A stretch of 64,000 nt of DNA, from positions 186,001 through 250,000 of the forward strand of contig WTXI01000002.1 of the NCBI GenBank assembly GCA_022376515.1. The letters run 5' to 3'. The DNA comes from Lactifluus volemus. Lineage: Eukaryota > Basidiomycota > Agaricomycetes > Russulales > Russulaceae. Made by a program: the position numbers and the translations under genes. The notes below the pieces were generated by a model, which saw nothing but the letters and a program-made list of their open reading frames with translations, did not search any database and was not told the origin of the DNA. Positions 11,322 to 23,767 of this stretch are shown piece after piece (the first letter of the stretch is position 1; each line of letters starts with the position of its first letter).

Positions 11322-13864
11322 ATGTCTCACCTCCCCCACTGTCCATCCAGTTTGGCATTATGTGGCGATGGTGCCCATCATGAATCCCTGGTGTCGGATG
11401 GCAAGTTTGAGGCGGGACTTCTCTCTCCCCCAGTATCAAGCGCGGCGGTTTCTGCCGTCCATCTTCACGAAGCTACTTTTCCAACCCAAACTCAAACCCT
11501 TACAAGTTTTGTTGGAGAGGAGACTGCCAAAGATCGTACTGATTTGTCCTCTTCTCAACCTTTGACCACAGTCCGAGTTTTGATGATACACATTGGGTAA
11601 TACATCTTCAAGCTATGCATAAAACAGTCCTTGGGTTAATCTCACTCTCAGTGCCGCTTTAACGTTGTTCCTTGCGACAACTGACGCGGTATGTAATCCG
11701 AGTCGAACCCTGTGCTACTTTGTCTTACTCATTGATACGTAGACAATTGTTTCTACCTGCTTGCCAACTATCATTCAAACGCTTGATGGTTCACAGGCTG
11801 AATTTACTTGGATTGGCGTAGCATATTTGCTCAGTCAGACAGCATGTCAGCCACTTTACGGAAGACTATCTGACCTCCTCGGAAGGAAGGTGGGCGAGTT
11901 ATATTTGGACCAGAAAGAGACTGGGCTACACCTAACTTTGCACTAGTCTGTCCTTTTCTCCAGCATCGTCCTGTTTGGTCTCGGTTCCTTATTATGTGGT
12001 GCTGCTCGAGTGCGTAATCAGCCAGAGATCGCCTCCTTGTGATGATATTTTCCCAGGACTTACAATGGCTAATTGCTGCACGTGCGTTGTCCGGCGTAGG
12101 CGGTGGAGGAATAGTTAGCTCCGTCTGGGTGATTACTACAGAAATCGTGGAGGTCCCCAAAAGGGCAAAGTGGTCCCAGGTCTTGAGCATCACTTGGAGC
12201 TGCTCAGCTCTCGCAGGCCCGGTGCTTGGCGGCGTATTTAGCAGTAAGTCACAATTCCTTAACCTCGTCGGTGATAGATCACGTGATATGAAGGTTCTTC
12301 CTTTCTAAGCTGGAGATGGGCGTGTACGTAACTCGCCTCAGCCTGCAGTTTGGCAACTTGAAGCTGTCATATCTAATCCGCACATTAGTTTATCTCAACG
12401 TTCCCATTTGTTGCATGGGCGCTCTTGTGCTGGCCCTATCACTCAACGGAATCGAGTTGGCAGCTTCAGAGGGTGCCTCTTGGGAAGACTTTCTTCACAA
12501 ATTTGACTTTGTTGGCTTGTAGGAGAAATTTACCAGCACTCGCTCGTTCACACCAGCTCACAAGGAAACAGACTACTGTTTATTGGTAGCACCTCTTGCA
12601 TCATCGTGGGACTTAGCCTTGCGAGTTCTCGTGGCTGTGAGCACCAACATTTATACCTGCTTGCTGAAACAAAATGCGCCAATCCAGGGACGGCGCCACT
12701 AACGCTTATATTGATCACCATGGGCCCTAGCCTGTTAATCTCTGCTGGCGTCTATGAACTTTGGACAACACGCAATGCATTATTCCCTCGTGCAATCTTC
12801 AACAACGTCAATATTAGTGCGTCGTGGCCTGTTTTCCTTTTTTTCCTTTCCTGATGAACCCCTAGTCATTCTCCTCATCGTCAGCTTCCTTCAAAATGTC
12901 GCATTTAACTCTGGAACATTTTATCTAACTTTATACTACCAGGTCCGTAGCTGTGTCCGCTCATCAGAATATGCGGCCCATTCCTATCTTAGACTGTCAA
13001 CGTGCCAATCTCAACTCTTCATGCCGGAGTCATGCTCCTTCCGTACTCTTTGGGGTCATCTTTAGCATCAATTCCTGCTACCTGGCTCATAGGCGCCATT
13101 CAGAGGCGTACGCACAACACCGTTGGCCAAAAGTGGGTCATCTCTTCGGGGTTACTCATCGCTACTACAGGATTTGGTGCGTGTTATTACAGTTTCCTTT
13201 CGTGCGTGTATCCCGCCGCTTGCACCCACTCATTCCTTATCCAGCACTTCTGTGCCTCCTCGGTGAACATACGCGAACTATAATGCAATCATTCCTCCCG
13301 CTTTTGGGAGGCTTCGGCCTAGGAATGCTGAACCATGCCCCCTATCAATCCCTTACGAGTGCTTTACCTCCCAAAGAATTGGCAGCAGGAACTGGCGCTT
13401 TCTTCCTCGTTCGTTTCACAGGTGCAACTGTTGGCCTGGCACGTTTATGTATTGATGTATATCTCCTTTGACTTGACATGATTTGTGCCCAGTCCGTTGC
13501 CGGTGCGATATACCAAAGCAAGATGTCCCGTACTACTTTGCGTGGGGCGTCCCTGGCATCGTACTCTGCCTCTACGAACTTAAATCAGGTTCCCATCACC
13601 ATAGACGCATTTCGGGTAGGTGGCAGTCACGATTCACGACGTCGATTTATCCGCTTTTTCAACTCTCGATACAGAATGTCTGGACCATGTGTGCACCTTC
13701 TTTAGCAAGTGCTTTTCTCGTACGTTGAATTTTAGTAATATACAGCAGAGACCCTGACGTCACGTTTTCAATCGCAGCTGTCCCTCTTCTTGCGCCCAAC
13801 ACCGTTGTTTTCCGCATCTACACCTCCAAGCTCAGACACATCTCAATCAGACGCTAATAGATAG
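11322..13864 (+). CDS. MFS drug:H+ antiporter of the DHA2 type
   Basis: This is a predicted plasma-membrane or vacuolar exporter, probably of toxic small molecules in exchange for protons. Fifteen exons with 14 introns of 47-68 nt give exactly 591 codons (590 residues), and every join keeps phase. The introns are 11597-11651, 11689-11742, 11890-11946, 12010-12056, 12244-12293, 12324-12388, 12519-12571, 12637-12687, 12817-12865, 12943-12992, 13177-13244, 13439-13492, 13616-13674 and 13720-13777. Family motifs are in order: TTDATIVSTCLPT (helix 1), YGRLSDLLGRK (motif A), ARALSGVGGGG (motif B), ALAGPVLGGVF (motif C of antiporters), then FLSWRWAFYLNVP. Intron 12 appears to be GC-AG. The alternative GT donor leaves only 36 nt. 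The N-terminal soluble segment is the least certain part. Substrate unknown. Confidence 0.85.
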
Positions 13865-15300
13865 AACATGAAATAACCAGAACACTACTAATAATCCGGG
13901 TGGGCATGTGTCAGCTTACTATAGAGCAACTTGTAGACTGTCACCCTCACAGACATTTTCGCGTAATTTGTGATATCCTCTGTTCAAAGCATTGTCTGAC
14001 AGATGGAAAGATGCGGTCCCCACAGATTTGGGTGCACATGGAAGTTCGCTGGACTGTAAGACACGAAACTCACGGGCGGTTCAACGAGGGCTCCGTAAAG
14101 CCCGAACCACCCGGTCAGGTGCGACAAATGCCCCGGATTGATCGCAGGACCCCCCCGGCGCTGGTACAGTGACGCAACATGACCTGGGGGCTATACAGTC
14201 AAGCGTCGCAAGCGCTAAAGCGGTTCCAAAGGGAGAGGGAGAGTTCCCTGTTATGAACTTGGAGACTCTATACTCGGCTGTGAGATGTTTGGAGGTGACA
14301 ACGCATAATTACGTATTTCCACCATTCATGGTATACACACCGAAGGAGTTGCGCCTTTTGGATAGAATACTGTATGATACGGGGCAGGTACGTTTCATTC
14401 ATGAAACAGACGGTTAATTTTAATCGGGCAATTCTCCATAGTAACGATTGGTAATCTCATCTTCCGTTACGCTGATTCTGTCGGCGCCTCTCCCGTTCCT
14501 GGAGTCGGACGCTTAGGTGACACTTTGGTTTGGCGTTGGATGGGCCATTTTTTTCAGCAAGGCATCCTTATACTTTATTGCTTTTATTTCGTTTAGAGGG
14601 TAAATCTGACGGACAGACGAGCAAGTACACGTCCAGGCGGACAAGTTTAGCGGGAAGAAAATGACACGTCTTAGGTGAAAGGTGAGGAATGTGGCCTAGG
14701 TAACGGTGGATGAGATAGGGGTAAAGGAGTAGTGAGAATATGCGTGGCCAGGACAGATGATCTCGACCAAAAATGTGGCGGAGGAGGGGACTGGGGGACA
14801 CCTTGAAAGGAACGAATGAGTTGTGGCCTGAGTGGATGGTTCTGACAGCGAAGAGAGCATGGAACTGAAAAGGCATGCCGCGCACTCATAAGTTAGACAT
14901 TACAGCACCGCAATTGCAAGGTTAAAAGGCCAAAGAAAATCCTCAGACTGCTACAGTGTAATTCCTTAGCCAAGTCACGTCGGTGTTCTCAGACAAGGAC
15001 GGTTGCAGCCGCGTTATGGACTCAACCTCTCAAACAACCTAGATGTTCTCGAATTCGTAGGATCTACTCACTCGCGCCTCATGTCCCCCGCCGTTACCCG
15101 CCTCCTCAAAGTCTCGGAATAGGGCGGATCAGTAGTGCTCAGGTTAGGGAAGTGCAAGCGAGCTTATTTTACTCTACATATTTTCATGATCAATTTGATA
15201 GATCTTTCCCCTCACAGTCCTCAGAGCGTACAATCACCCCCGCCTCAATGCCTTCCCTGGTAAAAAAAAAAGGTGATGTTATGTCACTGTGATCATGGGG
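13865..15300. other. Mostly empty region with one weak coding candidate
   Basis: Near 14,250-14,390 on the plus strand an open frame with protein-like composition (VTTHNYVFPPFMVYTPKEL) ends at a good donor, GGGGCAG followed by GTACGT, but no convincing downstream exon or known family follows. The rest shows no supported feature. A minus-strand frame around 14,570-14,890 lacks motifs and was not accepted. Confidence 0.3.
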
Positions 15301-15311
15301 ACGAGAACCTG

Positions 15312-17831
15312 GATGGGCAGTGCATTGCCTCACCCTCGTCTGATTGCACAATCATCGTGTGGGATGTCGCAACAGGAAATATCGTTGCGGGCCTGTTTAC
15401 TGGTCACCTGTGTTTAGTGCTGTTCCGGCCCGGCTTGGCTTAGATGCCCCAGCTTTGGCTTGGCTCAAGGTGGCTTTGGCTTCCCTAAATGATGAGCCAG
15501 GCTTAAGCCACAATAAGGTGCTTGGCTCTGGCTTGGCTCGGCCTGAGCCCTGGCTAACTGTATCAAGCATTCAAGAACAGTAATATTGACTGTACTAGTA
15601 GTAGTGTTGTCCATCAAGCAGTATCTACTAATAGTGTGGGGAATGAAAACTTATGTGATGCCTTCCGGAGAGGTTTTGTCGACAGTCGGCACAGCAGTGG
15701 AGGCGCTCCCCATGCACAGAGACTTGGTATGACCATTAACGCCCGAAGCCGAAGGCATAGCTGTGGGTGCGGACGACAACGGTGCGTCAAGTTGCTGGGC
15801 AGCAGCCTCCTCAGGCTTGGGTTCAGGGGAATTGGCTCAACTGTATCAGTGGGGATGGTACTCTCGGCCAGAGCAGACTCTTTGTGTGGGGTAGGTGCAG
15901 AAGCAGCGAAAGATTCCTCGACTGGCAGGTCAGGAAAAGGTTCGGGGGCGGTAGGTGCGGGTTCCTCAACCGGCACGGTCTCAGGAGCAGATTTGAAGGC
16001 CGCAGACGCAGGTGCTTCGACTTGAGCAGGCTCCAGAAATGGTTTGTTGGCGGTAGGCACAGGGCCAGACTCGGGCTCAGAGATATCCTCTACTGGTCCG
16101 GTGGTCGAAAAATCAGCAAGGAAGGGGGGGAGGGCTAACCTTGTTCCCGCCAATTTCCGCACCGCTGGTGGCGACGTTGACCTACGGAAAGAGTGACGAC
16201 AAAGCACATCAATCGGCCAAGCGCAGCTCCCAAAGGAGAGTTATTCAAAAAAACTCACGTTGATGCTACTCGACAAGCCCTGCGGCACCGCATGATTCCA
16301 CGCGATCACCTGCTCGAGCTCTTCAAACTCAGCGATATACAGTATAGGTGCGAGACGTTCGGTGTCTCACAGCGATGACGACGTTGCGGTCGCGGTCGAG
16401 GTTAGGGTAGTAGCTGGCGGAGGGACGGCGATCGTTGGGCGCACAAAATTTCCACAATCCAATGGGGAAGGGAGTCGCGACGCCATCATCGTAGCGCGCT
16501 CTACCGACGAGGATGTCGGCGCCTGCGGTGCGCAGCTCCGTGATCGCGTTGTCGTATATATCGAGAGCGGCACGGGTGTGCAGGGTCCGAGGAACCAGTG
16601 TGCGCCATGCGACACGCCGGTCACAGGCGTCAGGAGCTCTGACCACCGCAAATGCGGCGCCAGAGCGATCCCTACGCCAAGGACATCGACGTGGCGTGAG
16701 CGGTTCCCGTTGGTGCCGAGGAATGACGCGACGGCATCCCTCATCAAAGGGGGACAAAGGGAGAACTTAGAAAAAAAAAACTACAAAGAATTAGTGAAGT
16801 GGAAGAGTGGATGCATCATACCTAGTTAATGCCTGACAGGGAAGTATCCCTCAGGCATCCCAACGCCCTTCCAAGCGGATGTCTTCGAAATGAATGGGAC
16901 GTTACTGCCATGCGAACCAGCCTCCCTCAAGCGCGCTATGGGTAGCGGTGGCAGGCGACGGCGACGGTGTCAGAAACGGTGACGGTGAGGGATTACGTTG
17001 AGAGAAGTAAGGTGGTCAACTTACGCAAAAAAAAAAGAAAGGGGAGCAACGCACCTGGCGCCGCTTAGTCAGGAGGCACCTTCTGAGCACCCCTGCGTCC
17101 CTCCAATGCTCATGTCGTCAAAACAAGCAAATCCAACTAGTTCAGCGATGCGGTATCGCGCCGCTTCGAGGTCATGCCGGAGTGTTGACACCGTCTCGGC
17201 GGTTCCGTCGTGAGCACGCGAAGAGTGGCAAGCTGTGGCTTCCCGGCTGGGCTCTGGCTTACTTAATGTGCTAGCCGGGCCGGAGCTTCCTATAAGCCAG
17301 ACATTTGGCTCGGCTGGGCTCGGCCCGCCAGGGGTCGGCTTCGACCGGCTCACGGCTTTTTGCCGGGCCGAGCACAGCACTACCTGTGTTTAGTCAACTC
17401 TGTTTCCTTCTCACCGGACGGGAAACGCGTTGCCTCAATCTCATATGATGAAACAGTCTTTCCGTTTGCAAGTTACGTCGTCGGTTGGTTGTACATCCTT
17501 GTCAAGGTTCATTCAGAGTTCCAAGTCATGGGACATTATCGGCATACTAGATGCCTCAATGGAGAGGCCGCAGTGGGCTCGTTTACTGGACCTACTGGCG
17601 AGTTAATCACATCCAAGTCTGAGGCATTCTCACCAGATGGGCAGTATATTGCCTCGGGCTCAGAAGATGGCGTAATCCGCATGTGGGATGTCACAATAGG
17701 AGAGGCAGCGAATCCATCACAAATAACTGAATACCAGCTCCCTCAACACTGCTGCATTCTCACCAGATGAGCGGTGTATCTCAGTCTCGGGCAATTGCAT
17801 GCGTAGTTCATGTGGGGAAGGTCACAACTGA
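15312..17831 (+). pseudogene. WD40-repeat gene remnant split by a transposon
   Basis: Plus-strand sequence before 15414 and after 17383 encodes pieces of WD40 repeats: DGQCIAS, then IIVWDVATGN, then after the insertion SFSPDGKRVASISYDETV, FSPDGQYIASGSEDG and IRMWDV. This repeat style is typical of fungal NACHT-WD40 proteins, though no NACHT part is visible. Removing the element and one target copy restores the codons GHLCLVNSVSFSPDG exactly. Stops and frame changes after the first full repeat show that the host gene is also broken independently of the insertion. It is a fragment rather than a working gene. Confidence 0.7.
15415..17382. mobile_element. Non-autonomous hAT-like element, 1968 bp
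   Basis: The element starts TAGTGCTG and ends CAGCACTA, and is flanked by the perfect 8-bp direct repeat CCTGTGTT (15407-15414 and 17383-17390). The inverted termini extend about 19-20 bp through a CGGCCCGGC block with one indel. The subterminal DNA is dense in GGCTTGGCT / AGCCGGGC words. An 8-bp target duplication with a TAGTGNTG terminus is the hAT signature. No transposase is present. The interior has minus-strand open frames rich in Pro, Val, Glu, Ser and Ala (15,614-16,207), plus a GC-rich block at about 16,615-16,700 that resembles blocks in the CATCAG elements at 23.6-23.9 kb. Confidence 0.85.
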
Positions 17832-18764
17832 ACATTTCACAGACCAATCCCAGTCGACATGGATGGTTGATATATGGGGAAGACAGGGCACTTATTTTAT
17901 GGATTCTTCACTGGCAGTGTCTTCATAGACCAAGAACTATCTGGATCACAGGTGAACACAAACTTGGCTTGATCTAGTGCACAATGTGCACAATCAAATT
18001 GGGTTACAGTATACAGTATGTGTGAGACCCTGTTTCTCTTTTTTCAAACATCATCTTTAGTTACCTTGCTTGCATTGCTTGCAAGGTATCTATGTGGGCA
18101 TTATCACACCTGGCAGTCTACTGCAGCACAAAGTTGGCACAAGAAACTAACTTTTGTGCTTAATCTTTGCAGAAGACCCCCTAGCTTTCAGGGAGATCTA
18201 TATGCTCAAATATTTTCAGATTTTTACCTATCTTATTTGAAGCTACAGTCTATCACAATTTTTTTGAAACTGCCCAGCTTAGCCACAGCAACACTAAGCA
18301 CAACCACCAAGCTTCAAGGGCCTTATTAGCATGTGAGTGGGTAAGAGAAAAGAGGGGATGAAGACAGGAAAAAGTTGAATCAAGTCAATTGGGGTTAAAG
18401 CCAAAGCTGGGGTATGAGCTACCAGCTGAGGCCTACTTATACAAGTACTGCTAATTGTTCTACCCAAAGGTGCAAAACAATAAGAGTAGGTTCAAGACAA
18501 TAGAACTTGAGCTAGTGGGCCATTACTTTGTATGGCATATCCGAGTTCTCCCATGTTGTAGAAGTGCATTGTTAGATGATCCAATGATTGAGATATATAT
18601 AAAAGTAAAGGAATACCATAATACGCAAAGAATAGTATTCAGTGGCCAGAGGCGTCTAGGAAAGAGCACAGAGTTTTATCACATATGTACAGTGTACTAT
18701 TATTTGCCCATACCATCATGCATGTAGGATATGTCATACATTTTCTCTCGTAGAAGCCATGCGA

Positions 18765-21700
18765 TCAGATCATAATATATATGGCCAGAATTGATTCATC
18801 CAGTGGGATGGTCGTTATATCAGATGTCTTGTAGACTAAATATTTCCCTGTCAACAACCTAGTGTTGCGGCGGCCCCCATAGCCGCGCCAAGCCGGTAGT
18901 CAAGCCGATTTTAGCCGCGCTGTTTCCTTATTAGCCAAGCCACACCGATGGACACATGTCATGAAGCAGAGCAGAGCAGAGCCGATCAAATAGCCAGCTA
19001 TTCTCAGCTAGGATGCAGCTCGGCTGCCAAGCTGGCTTGACAATGCTGCCCGCACAACTGCATGGCACAAACTGACCCATCTCACTCCACGCTCGACACT
19101 CCTATGTCGCGATACACTACAACTACACTAAGAACTACAATTGTGTTGTGTGGGGCTTAACTAGTGAGGCAAAATGAAATGAAATGAGTGAGCAAAAAAA
19201 TAAACAAACCAGAAAAAGATCACTGCTTATCGAGACCGAACGAGTCATTGCCACTGTCGTCGGGACGTCGGGATGGGTGTTGAGGGGGGGGCCAAAGAGA
19301 AATGGTGCTGGTGCCAGAGAGGTGGGCTGAGTTTCTGAGGCTCCAGACTTGGGAAATGCGGAGAGGTTAGGGGAGTGGCCATGACAGGTACAGAGGCAGG
19401 TGTAGCCAAAGGCTCTGACACCACTGCCCCTGTGGTGGACTCGCTGACTGTGGCAGTATCTTCCACAGATTGAGCATGGGGTTCGGGTCCAGGCTGGGAT
19501 ACAGCGCTAGGTACAGGTTGAGGCGGTGTTACACAAGTCTGCACGAAAGCTTGGAATTCACGAAGAAGTCCAGCGGTGTTTGCTCCGACGCTGTCTCTTC
19601 TGCATGCGATTGATCTGGGGTAGGCGGGATGGGAATGTGAAGGGAAGGGCGTTGATCAGTGGTTCATTGCGAGCAATGGAAGAATCGGAAGCCTGAGGTA
19701 TCGAGGTAATGGAAGGGGGCTGTTTTGAAAACCATGAGATACAAGACAATGACCCAGATGGATGAAAGACTTACAGGGGCAAAGCATTTACCTGAAGCAG
19801 ACTTTATTGTCGTGCACACACAAGTGCGTTGAGAGGAAAGGGGAGAGGTAGGGAGAGTCCAAGGCGGACAAGCGGAAGGTGGGGTGATGTGGCGGGGGTT
19901 TGCGTCAGCTTGCTGGCTCTAGCTGGTCTAGCTGGCAAAAAGCCGGCTTGTCCCAAGTCGGCTAAAGGGGGCAGCTATGCGACAGTGGCTCAGCTCGGCT
20001 AGCATTTTAGCCGGCTACGGCTCTGGCTATAGCCGCGTTTTAGCTGGAGCCACCGCAACACTACAACAACCCATCATGGAACCAAATCATACCATTTTCC
20101 GATACAAATCTAGCAGTGAAGTGCTCACACCCAAAGTAAACTATGCCTCATAAACAGTACTCTCGATATAAACCCCCAATATCAATGCTCAACACCGAAT
20201 CAAAGGCGTGCAGTCCCTGCCATAACTCAATTGCCAACAAGGGAGGATGACACGTGAACGAAAACGAACGAATCAATTCGTTGTTACATTCGGAACATGT
20301 AAGAGACGACATTGTGTTGAAATTGTTGAGATACTGTTGTACAGTATAGTCAACAGGAGCACCGTATGTCATAATCTCACAGGAAGTAGTCACACGCTCA
20401 TCACGACCGACTAGGTGATCATTGGAACAGCATGAATAGATTTCATGATAGGCATCTGGGACATTAGCAATTGATTCATGACAGCACGTGCACTCGTATA
20501 TATACCAAATCTAAACTCTCTATCAAGCCTTGCAAGCTCGTGCCTCATGCAATCACGTATTTGTTCTAATGATACGAATTGGTGCCCATATGATTGTAAT
20601 AATCTACATGTTTTTCGAATGCAGCTGTTAAATAATTTAGGGTGTCATTGTTTAATTTGCTCCATTTCGTCATCATTGCCACCGGGTTTTCATGCCAAAC
20701 ATTGAAAAGGATAGTAATTATGGTGTTGTACACGCAACTATTAGTTTTCCATTGTGTACCAACAGGGATAAGCACGTCAGGAGACAAATGTGTAACTGCA
20801 TCAGATACTACAGTGTGACAAGTCATACGTCTTTTGGCATTCACCAGAAGTTCATTCAAATCTACAGATCTCTTTCTTTTTAACCCTCTGTATTGTTTGT
20901 GATCTGAACTGTTCTTAGAAAGGTGAAGTTCTGAGTCAGATATATTGTCCATCTGGGCATTTCCTTTGCTACAAGCTGACGTTCACTATTATTGGACATG
21001 TCAACTTCAGATGCACCAATTTTTTCTTCGGTCTTATGGCGTCAACGAGCCTCCATTGAAAATCGTCCCCCATAGATTCGGTGCCTACTGTGAATGGATC
21101 GTGTTTATTCCATCTCAATGATTTGTGTAAATGTGATGCATATAATGCAAGCCCCTATTTTTTCTAAACATAGCAATGATAGAGTTTCTGTGATCAGCCA
21201 TTGCAACCTCCATTGGAAGTCTGTCTTTGAAACGTAACGTCATGATATCATCCAGAAGTTCTAGTTCTTGAAATTCTTGCCGCAAGGCCCCTGAAGCCCC
21301 ACCCGTGATTTTAGTGGGGTGAAAACCACCCAATATTAAGGTACCTGAGCACATGTTCCATGCAAAAGTGCAGTATAGTATCCTTGATGTGTCCGTGTAT
21401 ATCTCAGATCCACTACATTACTTTCTCATGTCTTGCCTTGAGAAGCATAGTCAGTCATGGCAAAGTTTGGTAGCACATCAGGCTGTGCAGAGATATTTGT
21501 ATTGTGGAGTCATCTGGCAGATTACAAGTAGTAGTAACACAATTTCTTGTCAGCGGTACAACATTCAATGAAAGGCCATTGAGCTTCACTGCCACAGGGG
21601 GGTCCCAAGCCAAACAAATAACGTATCTATAGTATTTATATCATTTACTTTCTGTGACTGCCACCCATACACGGTTGCTTCTTGTCCCTTTGTGATGCAA

Positions 21701-21948
21701 AGTTCTGTTGCGATATTATGCCTGATTATAACAGGCATCCCGACACAAAGTGATAGTTTACCAGGAACAAGCTTTGTATTTGCGCAGGGTGGCTGTTCCC
21801 ATAGAAGCTTCTGAATTCTCAGGTCAACTTACTATGCACCATTGTCTTCGGGCCACAACTCGAGGTTTGTTTGTTTCCTCATTTATTGGTTCTGGTAGAA
21901 CCTTTGGCATCCTCAGAAGGCAGAGAATCTATTGAAAAAAAAGTTACT
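18765..21948 (-). pseudogene. Helitron-like transposon gene remnant: PIF1 helicase plus peptidase-like domain
   Basis: On the minus strand the sequence from 21,948 downwards reads as the C-terminal half of a large fungal transposon protein. It has PIF1-helicase features (GKLSLCVGMPVIIRHN, ATELCITKGQEA, ITGGASGALRQEF). After these comes a linker with RWNKHDPFTVGTESMGDDF, then a domain with a Cys-containing start (TQWKTNSCVYNTIITILF) and a CSECNNEL zinc-like motif, ending with HFTARFVSENGMIWFHDG. The Cys and His placement resembles a papain-fold peptidase, but activity is an inference. Frameshifts, for example in the A-run near 21,170, show decay. The terminal domain is cut by the element at 18860-20063. 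The helicase N-terminus is missing, cut by the element that begins at 21950. Frame ends at 18765. Confidence 0.7.
18860..20063. mobile_element. Non-autonomous hAT-like element, 1204 bp
   Basis: The element begins TAGTGTTG and ends CAACACTA with about 15 bp of inverted repeat (TAGTGTTGCGGYGGC), and is flanked by a perfect 8-bp duplication, CAACAACC (18852-18859 and 20064-20071). The subterminal regions are rich in AGCCG and AGCCGGC words, as in the element at 15.4 kb. Precise removal restores an open frame across the site in the Helitron-like gene. The interior holds a minus-strand Pro/Ser/Val-rich open frame at 19,245-19,560 but no transposase. A C-run marks 19,282-19,288 on the minus strand. 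Confidence 0.85.
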
Positions 21949-23536
21949 ACATCAGCAAAATGTCCAGCAACTTATTTGTACTTAAACGTACTTAAAATAT
22001 TTTTTTAAGTACTCCTAAATTACACTTTATTAGTTTTAAACAGTGGTATGCTATTTCTTATTACTTAAAATCGGGTCAATTTCAACATTTTAGTGATTTT
22101 CAAGCATGTTTTTAAGCACATTTTAAGAGGATTTTAAGCAAAATTTATTTGAGACTACACAACAACATTAGTAACTAGGGCTAAATACAATCCAGTGGAG
22201 GCATGGGAGGCACTCTAAACACAGGAGGTGCCCCAAATGCAGGAGGGCGTGAGATGTGGGAGGTACGGGAGGCGCTCCAAACGGGAGTGCGGAGGCACTC
22301 CAAATGCGGGAGGCGTGAGAGGGACGGGAGGTGCGATAAACTGGACTGGACTGGGTCGAAAGCAGGGTCGATGGGCACCGAGGGCTGCGGCGGCAGCTCT
22401 GAGGGTAGGAATGACTCAATGAGGGGCTCAGGCATCTCTTGCACCAGTGGGACTGGCACAGGTTCCGAGAGCATGGCAGCAGCCATCTCGGCCATTGGCG
22501 CGAGCATGCTCGGCGGGCGGTAAAGATGCGGGAGCAGAACTGGAGAGACAGCGTCCTCACACCCTGTTGGGGGACTGGAAGACGTGGCTTCTTCAACAGC
22601 AATTTGGGGCGTGTCGACGTACGGATTTGTGAGGGGGGTGGAAGGTTGGGGTGTCTCCGACCGCTCCTCGATGGGGGACTGCGCGGTGGGAGATTTTGAG
22701 TATAGGCAGTAGGCCGTTGGTGTGGTGATTCAGTGGATGCCCGTGAGCCATAATTTGAGCTACCGAGGAGCCCAACCCTGTCGCCTGACTCCAGCGGGTA
22801 GGCGAGTTGATGATATATGTTGTACTGGAGTCGCAGACGTGGATACACGGGGTGTTTGAGGCGCGCGGGAAGTGGGTTGTGTTTGAGTGTAGGCTTGTTG
22901 CGAGGACTGAGACTGAGTGTTGGCTGTCTCCGCAGAGAGTTGGCGGTGAACCTCCTTTGTTCCCTTGCGGCACGAGACCTGGTCACGCAACCAGCGCTCC
23001 ATCTCCTTCAAACGGAAGTCGGTGGGGCGTGGACAATACGAAAGGCAGGGGGGGGCGTGGCGGGAGGCGCGATAAACGCGGGAGGTGCGGGAAGTGCAGG
23101 AGGCGCGGGAGATGCAGGAGGCGCAGGAGGTGCGGAGGCAGCGGCGGAGGAGCGGAAGTGGCCCAGGAGGTGGGGCAGGCGGGGCAGGAGGTGCGGGCAG
23201 CGGCGGAGGAGACGGAAGTGGCCCAGGAGGTGGGGCAGGCGGGGCAGGAGGCGGCGGCGGAGGGGGAGGCGAAAAAAAAAAAAAATGTCAGAGTGCGTTG
23301 GGTTGGGGAAGGCAGCGTGACAACATACCGGGGAGGAGGTGCAGAAGGCGTCAGCGCAAGTAGCATGACACCGTGGACCGTCCGGCAGTGCCAGTGGGTC
23401 CAGGAGCCGCGCGAAGTGGAGGCGAATGCGGTGCAGGCGGCGGAGGAGACGGAAGTGGCCCAGGAGGCCCAGGAGGAGGTGGTGCAGGCGATGCAGGAGG
23501 TGGTGGTGCAGGCGACGCAGGAGGAGGCAGCGGAGG

Positions 23537-23586
23537 CGGAGGCAGAGGCAGAGGCAGAGGCAGAGGCAGAGGCAGAGGCAGAGGCA
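23537..23586. repeat. GGCAGA hexanucleotide repeat, first array
   Basis: About eight near-perfect copies of the hexamer lie inside the GC-rich interior of the truncated element. The same hexamer forms a longer array about 100 bp further right. Confidence 0.85.
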
Positions 23587-23689
23587 GGGAAGAGCCCGTG
23601 ACACATGCTACCAACGGCGCCGCCAGCGCGACCCCGACGCCAAGGACGTCGACGTGCGATGGACACGGAGGTGATGGTGATGGTGGTAG

Positions 23690-23767
23690 AGGCAGAGGCA
23701 GAGGCAGAGGCAGAGGCAGAGGCAGAGGCAGAGGCAGAGGCAGAGGCAGAGGCAGAGGCAGAGGCAG
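23690..23767. repeat. GGCAGA hexanucleotide repeat, second array
   Basis: About thirteen copies of the hexamer run in one uninterrupted tract. A shorter run of the same hexamer occurs at 33,446-33,490 in the related element, so the expansion predates or recurs in the family. Confidence 0.85.
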
